This document shows positions 1-8,131 of a DNA stretch of 64,000 bases, piece by piece. Source of the stretch: an uncultured Alphaproteobacteria bacterium (GTDB lineage Bacteria > Pseudomonadota > Alphaproteobacteria > SP197). The notes below the pieces were generated by a model. The model searched no databases, was not told the origin of the DNA, and saw only the letters and a program-made list of their open reading frames with translations. Position 1 is the first letter of the stretch. Each line of letters starts with the position of its first letter. The translations under genes were made by a program, and so were the position numbers. The stretch covers positions 930,001 through 994,000 of the forward strand of contig OY282363.1 in assembly GCA_958295695.1 (NCBI GenBank). Direction: 5' to 3'.

Positions 1-1515
1 CACTACGCCGCCGTAAACGGACACGCCTCGGCAATCGAGGCTCTGTTGAGGGCGGGTGCGAATGCCAGCATGCAGAACAAGCGCGGGCTGCTACCGCGCC
101 ACTATGCAGAAAGGAAAGGTCATACCCGAGCGGTCAATGTCTTGTCGCAGGCCGCGAAGATCCGGACCATGGCAAAGGCTGCCGCGGCACGTTACATGGC
201 CAGGGCCAGGAAGCAATCCGAATCTCCCGTCGTACACGAAGAGGAGTCGGAACCTCCCTCTCGTGAGGGAACTGAGGAGATGGCCACGACGGACGATCAA
301 GGCCGTGCCAACACCTTGATGATCGAGGCGATCAAGGCCATGGAAGCGGCCGAGACCGAGCCATCGGGGCAACGGAAGTACGAACTTCTGAAGCTGGCTT
401 TCGACAACCTTACGAGGATCGTCGAGCGTTTTCCGGCCACGGACCTCGCCGTGAAGCTGGCGACCGGCCAGCGGATCGGAAACATATCCCTCGCGCGCGT
501 TCGCAAGGCCATGCAGCAGATGCGCGTGTCCGAGCCCCGAAAGGAAGGCGCGCCTGTACAAGTCTGGCGCCACGAGGGAGGCGTCGTTGCAGTGGCATTG
601 CCCCCCGGTCGCGGACAAGCACTAACGGTGGACCGGAACGGGACTGCGGCATTGCACGATATCGAAACCGGGAATCTTCTACGCACGTGGCGGCACGACG
701 GTGGGTTGAGTGATGTGGACTTGACGCGACGACGGTCGGGCGGGGCGAGCACCATTGCGGTGTCTCCGCGTGGGCGCGCCGTATTGACGGCAGGAAAGAA
801 CGGAGAAGTCGCGCTGCACGATGTCGGCACGGGGAGAATCCGGAGCGAGTGGCAACACCGCCGGGCTGTGGGAGCGGTCGCCCTATCGCGGGACAGCGGG
901 CTGGCTCTCGTCGGGGTTGGACGCGAGGCGCTGTTGGTTGACACGCGGGGCATGAAAATCCGCCGCTCCTGGCGAGGCAAATCTCCGGTAACGTCCGTCG
1001 CCCTGGCTCCGGATGGGCGGTGGATTCTCGCGGGCTTTGCCGACGGTCGTGCGGTCCTAGGCAACGCAAGCACTGGAAAGACTCTCCAAACATGGAAGCA
1101 CCGAGGATCGGGCGGCGGCGGCGTCATGGCTGCCGCCTTCTCCCCGGACGGACGGAGGGTATTGACCGGAGCGGCGAACGGGACCGCCGTGTTGCGCGAC
1201 GTTTCGACCGGAAAGACACTGCACGAATGGAAAAACGGCCGTCGAGTAACGTCTGTCTCCATTTCCCGCGACGGAAGATGGGTTCTGACGGGAGACGAGG
1301 AATACGAGGTCGAGTTGCACGATTCGCAGACAGGAAGAACCGTTCGCAAATGGCGGTACGATGCCTCGGCAGAGGCGGTTGCCTTTTCTCCCGACAGCCG
1401 GCAGGCATTGATGGGCTTTGCCGACGGCCTAGTCATACTTTGCGAAATCCAGATGCCAAGAAGAAGTCGTGGTTACGAGAGAACATTTCTGAGCTCTGAC
1501 GGTGGGTGCTGGTAA
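1..1515 (+). CDS. Ankyrin-repeat/WD40-like protein, 5' end outside window
   Basis: The reading frame is open from base 1, so the gene starts upstream of the window. The first ~35 residues read as an ankyrin repeat (HYAAVNGH, then AIEALLRAGANA). A basic linker follows, then a helical stretch (around EAIKAMEAAETEPSGQRKYE) of a kind often placed before WD repeats. The rest holds about seven WD40-like blades with recurring units of the type VAFSPDGRRVLTG and STGKTLxxW. WD40 propellers and ankyrin repeats are protein-binding scaffolds, and no catalytic motif is visible. The stop is TAA at 1513-1515. The target is unknown. The frame and repeats are clear; function is inference. Confidence 0.8.
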   Translation, partial: HYAAVNGHASAIEALLRAGANASMQNKRGLLPRHYAERKGHTRAVNVLSQAAKIRTMAKAAAARYMARARKQSESPVVHEEESEPPSREGTEEMATTDDQGRANTLMIEAIKAMEAAETEPSGQRKYELLKLAFDNLTRIVERFPATDLAVKLATGQRIGNISLARVRKAMQQMRVSEPRKEGAPVQVWRHEGGVVAVALPPGRGQALTVDRNGTAALHDIETGNLLRTWRHDGGLSDVDLTRRRSGGASTIAVSPRGRAVLTAGKNGEVALHDVGTGRIRSEWQHRRAVGAVALSRDSGLALVGVGREALLVDTRGMKIRRSWRGKSPVTSVALAPDGRWILAGFADGRAVLGNASTGKTLQTWKHRGSGGGGVMAAAFSPDGRRVLTGAANGTAVLRDVSTGKTLHEWKNGRRVTSVSISRDGRWVLTGDEEYEVELHDSQTGRTVRKWRYDASAEAVAFSPDSRQALMGFADGLVILCEIQMPRRSRGYERTFLSSDGGCW

Positions 1516-1570
1516 AGCTCTATCGGGTATGGCTCTTCACCCTGTACAAGCGATTCGAGGAGGTTCAAAA

Positions 1571-2701
1571 ATGTTGGCCCGTGCCCTCTTTCTTGCAACA
1601 TCCGCGTTGGTAGTGTCACCCGCTATGGCGAGTGACACGTGGGTTGTTGACCCATCTACCCAGTGTAAAGTACAAGATCTCGGATGGATTAAGAATACAA
1701 CAGTCAAATGGGACGGGTCATGTAAGAGTGGATTTGCCGATGGTACGGGAAAGTTGGAATGGTCTTCAGAAGGCATCAAGTATTTCACCGAATACATGTC
1801 GAAGAAGACAGGAGTAATATTGAATGCGGGAAAAAGAGTACCGTTTATACAGCAGGGTCAAGTACAGTTGACTCTCAAGAAGTGCCACGACAGCTCCAGA
1901 TATCGCCGTGTGGCGGCTCAAATTTCGCCTACATTGGACGGTACTTCTCCCGTGATAATTGCCTACGTCCTTTCTGTTGCCGAACAATTAGCATGGAACA
2001 GATGCCCCTATAGGAAGAGAACTGGCTTGCTTGGACAAACTGTCAGCAATGAATACGAATACTCCAATGTTGATGTGGGTATCTATCAAAATGGGAAGAA
2101 AATCGCCAAGGCTAGATCTTACGACAAGTCGGCGCAGACTAGACGAGATTCCAAGTCATCGACTGACGACGTGGACCGTGAATGGCTAGAATACTCGCAT
2201 CCGGCGCTCAGCCAAGCACGATCCCGTGCTCGTGATGTCGTCAGAAAGGAACGCTCACGAAAACTCAAGATTGCGCAAGAGGCACAGAGAAAACTCCAAC
2301 AAGAGCGGGAAAGAAAACAAAGACTAGAGCGAGAGGAACGGAGGAAGCGAATTTGGTTGAGTGTCTTGGAGGGATTTGGAATTGAGGAAGCGATTCAGAT
2401 TTCTCCACGTATATTGCAGAAAAATCCCTTCAAGTATGAAGGTAAAGTTGTAGTGGTCAGGGCTGTTCTTCGGCAGATGAGATCTCGATCAATGGGAGTT
2501 TTCGCCGATGAGAAGTCGTTGTTCGAAGTTACCGGCCAGTACATCGTTTCCGGTATTCCGGACGATATCTCAATTCCTGATAACGTGTTTTTTATGTTCG
2601 GAAAAGTCCTCGGAAATGTGGAAATTCCTACCGGAACAGGAAGAATACTATTGCCGCACCTGCAGTTTGTTGGAATTCACAGGTCCGTGGATTTACTTTA
2701 G
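1571..2701 (+). CDS. Secreted/periplasmic MORN-like protein with coiled coil and OB-like C-terminus
   Basis: A 376-aa protein. I chose ATG 1571 because GAGGAGG lies 7-13 bases upstream and the first residues form a signal peptide (MLARALFLATSALVV...AMAS). An upstream in-frame start at 1502 would overlap the preceding gene and bury the signal. A MORN-like segment (WDGSCKSGFADGTGKLEW) follows, then a highly charged Arg/Glu/Lys coiled coil around residues 220-270. The C-terminal ~100 residues contain YEGKVVVVRAVLRQM and resemble a small beta-barrel. The gene is visibly AT-richer than its neighbours, which suggests separate acquisition. No enzyme signature was recognised; a cell-envelope role is inference. 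Confidence 0.75.
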   Translation: MLARALFLATSALVVSPAMASDTWVVDPSTQCKVQDLGWIKNTTVKWDGSCKSGFADGTGKLEWSSEGIKYFTEYMSKKTGVILNAGKRVPFIQQGQVQLTLKKCHDSSRYRRVAAQISPTLDGTSPVIIAYVLSVAEQLAWNRCPYRKRTGLLGQTVSNEYEYSNVDVGIYQNGKKIAKARSYDKSAQTRRDSKSSTDDVDREWLEYSHPALSQARSRARDVVRKERSRKLKIAQEAQRKLQQERERKQRLEREERRKRIWLSVLEGFGIEEAIQISPRILQKNPFKYEGKVVVVRAVLRQMRSRSMGVFADEKSLFEVTGQYIVSGIPDDISIPDNVFFMFGKVLGNVEIPTGTGRILLPHLQFVGIHRSVDLL

Positions 2702-2702
2702 G

Positions 2703-3269
2703 GGACAGGCCGAATCACGCCGAGGAAGACCGGGTCTCGCGCACGCACGCGCGATCCAGACCGCGGCCTACGACTGGTCGCTCGGGGTGCTCATGCGCCA
2801 CCCGGACCTGCCCGTGCGGGCAAGGGCGGGGGAGGATTCCCTGTGGCGGCGCTTGTTGGAGCCCCGCGCTCGCGGAGCACTCCCGAAGGAGAACGTGAAG
2901 CTCCAGCGCGCGGCTGTGTCGCAGGCGCGAGAGGCGTTCTCCACGCGCATGGACGCGCTCGCCGAGCATGCATCTCTCGCGCTCCGCGAGCATGACGAGG
3001 CGGTGTCGCCGAGAGACGTGCGCGCGCGCAACAAGGGGCGACTGCGGCGCGACAATGTGCGTATCTCCGGCGTCGGTGTGGTGCGGCTCGACGAGCCCGT
3101 GCACGGCGTTGTGCTTAGCGCGCAGCTCGTCGAGCGCGGTGGTGCGGTCTGGCTCCACGCTCAGAGCGGGCAGCCCCTGCCCGAGCCGAAACACCCCTCG
3201 GGGCCGGTGTGCGCCCTCCACGCCGGCATCACCCACTCCGCACGACGGTTTCACGGCACGTGCCGTTGA
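2703..3269 (+). pseudogene. Possible decayed TnpB/IS605-type transposase fragment
   Basis: An open frame with no clear start of its own translates to a basic sequence. The run from YDWSLGVLMRHPDLP to RNKGRLRRDNVRISGVGVVRL resembles the N-terminal helical and beta regions of TnpB/IS1341-type proteins. The RuvC-like catalytic half is absent. The frame ends at 3269, inside an oppositely oriented PIN-toxin gene that it appears to have interrupted. The assignment rests only on remembered family texture. A profile search against TnpB families would decide. Confidence 0.3.
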
Positions 3270-3315
3270 TTCGCGCCGCCGACACCAGAATGTTGCAGTC
3301 CAGGACGACCCTCAT
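3229..3315 (-). pseudogene. Truncated PIN-family toxin (N-terminus only)
   Basis: Reading from ATG 3315, the peptide begins MRVVLDCNILVSAARINGTC, the typical start of COG1569-type PIN toxins with the first catalytic Asp. It then runs into unrelated sequence and stops after 28 residues at TGA 3229. Its start overlaps the stop of the upstream antitoxin as ATGA (3312-3315), the usual toxin-antitoxin coupling. The remaining acidic residues of the PIN active site are missing, so the toxin is dead. Confidence 0.6.
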
Positions 3316-3605
3316 GTCTCACGGCGACGGCGTTCACGGCGCGACGTGGTAGTTTCGGCGATCGAGTCCCTCATGATCTCGTCCTCGGAACGGCCGAGCT
3401 CCCCGGGCGTGCGACGAGCCGCCGCAAAGCTGGCGGAAATGCGGTTGGCGGCCGCATCCCGATCCGCCACCTCCCTGGGCGTGAACAGGATACCGTCGCC
3501 GACAAGGGTCGCCTCCATGATGTCGCCTTCGCGCAGGTCGATGCCTCTGCGTAGCTTGGCTGGAATGGTGGCCTACAACTTCGGCTTCACGGTGACGAAC
3601 GGCAT
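3312..3605 (-). pseudogene. AbrB/MazE-type antitoxin with internal amber codon
   Basis: From ATG 3605 the frame gives MPFVTVKPKL, then TAG at 3573-3575, then ATIPAKLRRGIDLREGDIME and a 68-residue tail rich in Arg/Glu. The pattern matches a SpoVT/AbrB-fold antitoxin with its DNA-binding swapped hairpin. The TAG lies exactly where family members usually carry Gln (CAG), so one base change broke the gene. The remainder is intact and ATGA-coupled to a truncated PIN toxin. Re-initiation at ATG 3518 would lose the DNA-binding hairpin. Confidence 0.65.
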
Positions 3606-3781
3606 GGCAGGCTCGTGCGCGGTTCGTTGGAAAGTTGCACTTTCGTACCATTGAAGATGCTGGAAAGGCAATCCCTTCCCGCTGACACGTGGCCATTTCG
3701 CGACTCGACTGCGATGAACCCGGAAACCCATCGGTCCACCGGCGGCCGTCGCGGACGCGCTGCTTGCAGGCCAGCCCGCTC

Positions 3782-5038
3782 TCAGGCCGCCGCTCGCGAG
3801 GCGACCACGCCCAGCTCATCGATCCGGTCGGCGATGCGCTGTGCGGGTTCGCGGAGCAGCTCGACGGTCCAGTCCGCCGCGTAGCCCTCGGTCACGTCGC
3901 TCGGGCGCGCGTGGTTGACCAGCCGCTTGGTCAGCGAGCGCGGCAGCATGAGCTCGCGCTCGGCCACAGTGATGAAGACGTTACGCAGCCCGTGGAACCA
4001 GAACTTCGTGCCGCTCACCTTGGCAATGCGGGCATAGTGCCCGTGAAGCTCCTCGACATGGCCCGACCTGCTGGACAGCGACGGAAACACCCAGGCCCGC
4101 ATGTCCGCCGGCATCGCGTCGCTGTTCGCCCGGCGGCGCGCCAGGATGACGCCGAGCTGGCGCGTGATCGGCAGCTCCAGCGGCACCCCCGTCTTGGTCT
4201 CCTCGACCCGGAACAGCCCTGCCTCGAGGTCCACCCGCTCCCAGCGCAGCGAGATGATCTCGCCCCGGCGCATGCCGGTGTAGAGCCCGAACAGCATCAG
4301 GTCCCGGTGCACGGGGTTGCGCACCACCGCATCGATGCCTTCGCGCCACTTGGGCAGCACCTCGGCCGGGGACGATATCTTCCGCCGCCGGTGGGGATGG
4401 TAACGCCCGCCGCCCGCGAGCCACTGCTCGACCGGATTGCGCAACCCGTCATGGTCGACACAGGGCCGGCGGTAGACCGAGCGCAGGAAGGACAGGGCCT
4501 GGTTGGCCGGGACCCCGCCGTGACGCTCGGTGAGAAGATGGAAGCGGTTCTCGATATCGCGGCGGGTGATGGCGTCGATCGGCCGGGAGCGCCAGTCGCC
4601 GAGATAGAGGTTGGCATAGCGGCGGTAGGAACGTTGCGTCACGTCGGCCCGACCGCGGCCGGACTCGATGTAGTCGTCGCAGACCTCTCCCAGCGTCGGC
4701 AGGGCGCGCGCGTCGGCCCGCTCGCCGGCCGGGTCGCCACCGCCCGCGACGCGCCCGAGCAGCTCTTGCGCGCGGCGCCTTGCCTGCTCGGGGGTGACGC
4801 GGCCGTAGCGTCCGACGACGACACGCTTGTTGGGCGCCCTGCGCCCGCCTTCGCCGGCGCGGTAGTTGACGATAAAGGACTTGGTTCCCGAGGGCTGGAC
4901 GCGGCAGCCGAAGCCGACGAGCTTGTCGTCCCATGCGATCCAGGGCTTGTCCGCGGGCTCCAGCGCCTCGACGGTGCGCTTGGTGAGCGTGAGCTTGACC
5001 CTGGCGACGCGTTTTTTGGATGCGGTGTTCTGTTTCAT
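3782..5038 (-). CDS. Tyrosine recombinase (P4-type integrase)
   Basis: A 418-aa site-specific recombinase. The N-terminal DUF4102-like arm-binding part (WDDKLVGFGCRVQPSGTKSF) is followed by a SAM-like core-binding domain and the C-terminal catalytic domain. Visible catalytic elements are Arg in YTGMRRGE, the HGLRN box, a His in VNHARPSD and the Tyr in EGYAADW. The start ATG 5038 lies just upstream of a 12-base-period direct repeat that could be arm sites. It faces away from a 5'-truncated ssb, so the element edge probably lies near 5,100-5,200. Probably active; its attachment site cannot be placed from one window. Confidence 0.93.
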   Translation of the reverse strand: MKQNTASKKRVARVKLTLTKRTVEALEPADKPWIAWDDKLVGFGCRVQPSGTKSFIVNYRAGEGGRRAPNKRVVVGRYGRVTPEQARRRAQELLGRVAGGGDPAGERADARALPTLGEVCDDYIESGRGRADVTQRSYRRYANLYLGDWRSRPIDAITRRDIENRFHLLTERHGGVPANQALSFLRSVYRRPCVDHDGLRNPVEQWLAGGGRYHPHRRRKISSPAEVLPKWREGIDAVVRNPVHRDLMLFGLYTGMRRGEIISLRWERVDLEAGLFRVEETKTGVPLELPITRQLGVILARRRANSDAMPADMRAWVFPSLSSRSGHVEELHGHYARIAKVSGTKFWFHGLRNVFITVAERELMLPRSLTKRLVNHARPSDVTEGYAADWTVELLREPAQRIADRIDELGVVASRAAA

Positions 5039-5066
5039 CCTGCGATCATACCGCCAGTGCCCGAAT

Positions 5067-5089
5067 AATCAACCCAAGAATCAACCCAA
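5067..5089. repeat. Tandem direct repeat upstream of integrase (possible arm-type sites)
   Basis: The 11-base unit AATCAACCCAA occurs at 5067-5077 and again at 5079-5089, a period of 12. It lies 29-51 bases upstream of the integrase start. Short direct repeats there are typical of integrase arm-binding sites. No experimental evidence is available. Confidence 0.4.
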
Positions 5090-5195
5090 AAAAGCGTATT
5101 GTGGGATATCAGGGTCAACGGCTGGCGGCGCTCGGCGAAGCGGAATGCCTATATCACATTGATATTTAGTATCTATTGGCTTCTAGTGCGCGCGC

Positions 5196-5612
5196 ATGCG
5201 CACATCTGACAGGAGGGCCGTCAACCACCTCGCCAACGGCGGGCGTGTGGCCAACCTCAGCATCGCGACCGACGAGGGCTACATCGACAAGAACAGCGGC
5301 GAGCGCCGCGACCGCACCGAGTGGCACCGGATCGTCACCTTCCAGGACGGCCTGATCGCGATGCTGGAGAAGCACGCCCGCAAGGGCCGGCTGGTCTTCG
5401 TCGAGGGCAAGCTGCAGAGCCGCAAGTGGCGCCAGGAGGGCGAGGACACCGACCGCTTCTCGACCGAGATCATGCTGGTCCCGGGCGGGCGCGTGCAGTT
5501 CCTCGACAAGCCCAACGGCAACGGCGCGCCGGCGGCCAACGGCGTGGCGCCCGCGGCCGGCAACGGGGCCGTCCAGGCGGCGGACGGGATCGACAACGAG
5601 ATCCCATTCTAG
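5196..5612 (+). pseudogene. ssb: 5'-truncated single-stranded DNA-binding protein (copy A)
   Basis: Residues from AVNHLANGGRVANLSIATDE to the acidic tail DNEIPF align with the full-length SSB at 21095-21550. The first ~20 residues of the OB fold (MSFGLNRAEVIGRLG...) are replaced by MRTSDRR. Homology begins near 5216. The loss removes the first beta strand of the OB fold, so DNA binding is probably impaired although the partner-binding tip (IPF) remains. The truncation point faces the integrase at 3782-5038, which suggests that integration or deletion cut the gene. A strong terminator follows at 5639. Confidence 0.75.
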
Positions 5613-5638
5613 CGGCCTTCCTCTCCTCCCTCCCACTC

Positions 5639-5671
5639 GGGCCGGCGCCTCGCGCGCCGGCCCTTTTTCTT
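5639..5671 (+). terminator. Rho-independent terminator after ssb copy A
   Basis: A perfect 10-bp GC stem (5639-5648 with 5654-5663) with a 5-nt loop is followed by TTTTTCTTT. It sits 27 bases after the ssb stop. Confidence 0.85.
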
Positions 5672-5937
5672 TGTCCGCCGGTCGGAGTCCACCGCCTCTC
5701 GCTGCTGGCCGGCGGAACGGCCGTGCTCGCGCTTCGCGCATCGCCTGCGACAACGACGCCGAGGGCCAACGCGCCGCCGACCGCCTCCGGCGGCGCTGCC
5801 GCGACCTGGGCGTTCCCACCGCCGTCGTCGTCCCCGAACGCGGCGACTTCAACGACGACCCGGTCGCATTCGGCGCGCCAGCGCTCGCCGCCAGGATCGC
5901 GCCCCTGTTCCACACCCCGGCTCGCGACCGTCCGTGA
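5671..5937 (+). pseudogene. Toprim-domain fragment
   Basis: The frame has no plausible start. It contains IACDNDAEGQRAADRLRR and VVVPERGDFNDD, the metal-binding DxD-like and RGDFND features of the Toprim domains of plasmid primase-like (DUF3991/Toprim) proteins. Only the last ~75 residues remain. A complete family member would be several hundred residues long with an N-terminal zinc or primase region. It lies between ssb and the 74-aa gene of copy A and has no counterpart in copy B. Confidence 0.5.
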
Positions 5938-6083
5938 ACGCGGGCGGCGCACTCGTTTGTGGGCCGGCGCGTTGAACGGGAGTGGAGAGAAGCGGGGAGG
6001 GGGCGATCGCCACGGGGGACGGAGAGAGCCGGCCCCCGGCGCGCAAGCCATCCGGCTTCGCCAACCACGGGAAGGACAGCGCC

Positions 6084-6308
6084 ATGGATCGCGTCACCTT
6101 CAAGCGTATCGCTCCCGACGAGTCGCGCATCTATCGCGACGGCGATCGTGTCGGGGACATCTATCGCCAGCCCGACTGTCTCGTGCCGGGCGCGCACTAC
6201 TACGTCGTCCATCTCGACGAGGATTGGCGCGGACCCGTCCGCGTCCACGATCGCGCCCGCGTCCGCGAGGTCGCCGAGCGTCTCGTCCGCACCCACCCGC
6301 TCCGGTGA
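6084..6308 (+). CDS. Conserved 74-aa protein (copy A)
   Basis: I recognise no named family. The ATG at 6084 follows a GGAAGGA motif, and the protein begins MDRVTFKRIAPDESRIYRDG. It is clearly paralogous to the 74-aa product at 21767-21991: both share TFKRIA, GDxYRxPDxLVPGA, SEDWRGPVR-like and THPL elements, and identical length. Conservation in two module copies, always between ssb and the DUF2493 gene, argues that it is real. No membrane segment or metal motif is present. A role in plasmid maintenance or DNA protection is only inferred from its neighbours. Confidence 0.8.
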   Translation: MDRVTFKRIAPDESRIYRDGDRVGDIYRQPDCLVPGAHYYVVHLDEDWRGPVRVHDRARVREVAERLVRTHPLR

Positions 6309-6442
6309 CCGCGACGATGACCGCGGGCGCCATGGCGGTCCTCCGAACCGCCTCCGTCCGATCCCCCGGCGCCGTGCCGGCGGCGAGGCCGTAAGGGGGC
6401 CGTCCGGGGGGAGAGAACACAGCCTCCCGTCATGATGTCCGA

Positions 6443-6660
6443 TTGTGCCACGCGTGCTCCCTTCGCCAACCCGCTACCGCGGGTCCTCCGCTTCGCTCCG
6501 CTCCGCTTCGGCAACGACTCGCAATGCCAAGGAGCGCCGGGGAGCCGTCCGACCGTGGCTCCGCGCTCGCTCCGCTCGCTTGTGCGCCCGCACCACTCGG
6601 ACGGCTCCCCGGCGCTGGCATTCCGGCCGTTGTGGCTCCGTTGCGCGCGCGTGTCCCAAC
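6443..6660 (+). ncRNA. DUF2493-associated structured leader (copy A)
   Basis: This gene-free stretch folds into nested helices. They are a closing helix 6449-6454 with 6648-6653, a small hairpin 6469-6474 with 6479-6484, an outer helix 6520-6528 with 6617-6625 (one mismatch), and a perfect 20-bp central helix 6533-6552 with 6597-6616 enclosing a 44-nt loop (6553-6596). The copy at 22119-22347 keeps the loop at 43 of 44 positions but has a different, still complementary stem. The DUF2493 start lies ~60 bases downstream. It may act as a cis-regulatory RNA or as a DNA hairpin; the data do not distinguish these. Confidence 0.6.
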
Positions 6661-6718
6661 CAGACATCACGACGGGGCACACCGTCCCGTTGGACCGACC
6701 TCTGAACTGGAGAACCTC

Positions 6719-7717
6719 ATGAACACCTTCGACAACACCCAGGCCGCCGACACCACGATGGCCCACGCTTTCGCCAAGGCCGGCTTCGACGGCGGCACCG
6801 GCGACGACCGCGAGCCCGGACACACCGCCTCCCCCACCGCCGCCGTCTGCGAACTCGCCAGGCGCCACGGCGCAACTCCCGGTCCCGACGAACCAGACAA
6901 CCGACCCGTCTGGGACCGGGACGAGGCGCTCGCAGGCATCGAGCAGGCCTTCCACGCCTTGATCGAGACCGTCGCCCCCGACGGAACACAGCTCGCCGAC
7001 GAGCGCGAGTGCCTCCTCTGGGGCTTCGTCAACACCTTCCACGCTCAGGTCCAGCGCCTCGACCGCGCCGTCGACAGGCTCGCCCCCGAGATGCGCGAAC
7101 TCGAACGCGCCCAGGACGGAACCGAAGTCAAGTCCTGGGAACTCGAATGCATCGCCGAGCGCGCACACAACCTCGGCGACCGACGCGACGCCTTCGAGAC
7201 GCTCCGCGACTTCGCCGCCGACGCCTACCGCGCCGAGACCGGCGAACACTGGCGCCCCCGTCACGGCTCCCACGCCAGCCAGACCGGCAAGCTCACCTCC
7301 GCCGCCATCGACGCCCGCGACTTCATCCGCGCCCGCAAGGACCGCGAGACCCGCGCACACCTCCCCGACGGAACCCTCGTCGCCGTCGCAGGCGGCAAGG
7401 AGGCCGAGGACGTCCGCGCCATCTGGAACACCCTCGATCGCGTCAAGACCCGTCACGCCGACGTGATCCTCGTCCACGGCGGCGGTCCCGGAGCCGAGAA
7501 GATCGCCGCCTCATGGGCCGAGCGCAACCGCGTCCACCAGATCGTCTGCAAGCCCGACTGGGACCGCCACGGACGCGCCGCGCCCTTCCGCCGCAACGAC
7601 GACCTCCTCAACCTCCTGCCCAAGGGCCTCGTCGCCTTCCCCGGTTCCGGCATCACCGAGAACCTCATCGACAAGGCGCGCCGGCTCGGCATCCCCGTCC
7701 ACCGCGTCGCCGCCTGA
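6719..7717 (+). CDS. DUF2493 (SLOG-like, YspA/cpYpsA-related) protein, copy A
   Basis: A 332-aa protein, start ATG 6719 with GGAGAA upstream. The N-terminal two thirds is helical and acidic (LLWGFVNTFHAQVQRLDRAVDRL). The C-terminal DUF2493 domain has the Rossmann-like LVAVAGGK and VILVHGGGPGAEKIA, then CKPDWDRHGRAAPFRRND. SLOG/YpsA-type domains bind nucleotides or nucleotide-derived ligands and occur in plasmid and conflict systems. The paralogue at 22409-23329 is similar throughout. The gene follows a long structured leader, which suggests post-transcriptional control. A bidirectional-looking terminator hairpin follows at 7736. Confidence 0.88.
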   Translation: MNTFDNTQAADTTMAHAFAKAGFDGGTGDDREPGHTASPTAAVCELARRHGATPGPDEPDNRPVWDRDEALAGIEQAFHALIETVAPDGTQLADERECLLWGFVNTFHAQVQRLDRAVDRLAPEMRELERAQDGTEVKSWELECIAERAHNLGDRRDAFETLRDFAADAYRAETGEHWRPRHGSHASQTGKLTSAAIDARDFIRARKDRETRAHLPDGTLVAVAGGKEAEDVRAIWNTLDRVKTRHADVILVHGGGPGAEKIAASWAERNRVHQIVCKPDWDRHGRAAPFRRNDDLLNLLPKGLVAFPGSGITENLIDKARRLGIPVHRVAA

Positions 7718-7735
7718 GCGACACCCCGACCGCCA

Positions 7736-7771
7736 GGGCCGGTCCCCGCCACGGGATCGGCCCTTCTTCCT
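7736..7771 (+). terminator. Terminator after DUF2493 copy A
   Basis: An 11-bp stem (7736-7746 with 7753-7763, one G-T pair) with a 6-nt loop is followed by TTCTTCCT. The rest of 7772-8131 holds no gene that I can support; it must contain the promoter for the recombinase pair. Confidence 0.65.
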
Positions 7772-8131
7772 CGCCTCACCACCGCCGCGCGACATCCCCC
7801 CGCGTCGGCGCCGCCGCCCGCGCGACCCATAGTCGCGTCCCCACCGGCCCGCTCCCCTCGCCGGTCCCGCGGCCCCAATCCCTTCTCAAGACATCCAGGG
7901 TACGATCGCGGCATGGAAGCCGGTTCACTCCACACCCGACGCACCCCGGTGCCTTGAGCGAGACCCGACCGGCCCGCCTTCACCGGACGGTTTCCGTTAT
8001 ATGACAGTACGTTAGGCCAGACTGAGCCTACAGCCGCGATCCCGCGCGCGGGCCGCGTTGTCTCCCCGGAACCGCCGCCCCGTTCCCTGCGAACGGGCGG
8101 CGCCCGAGGGAACGGACAACGGAGAAGCCCC

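Noticed and set aside
3689..5068. A 459-codon plus-strand frame
   Set aside because: It is antisense to the integrase, which holds all catalytic motifs.
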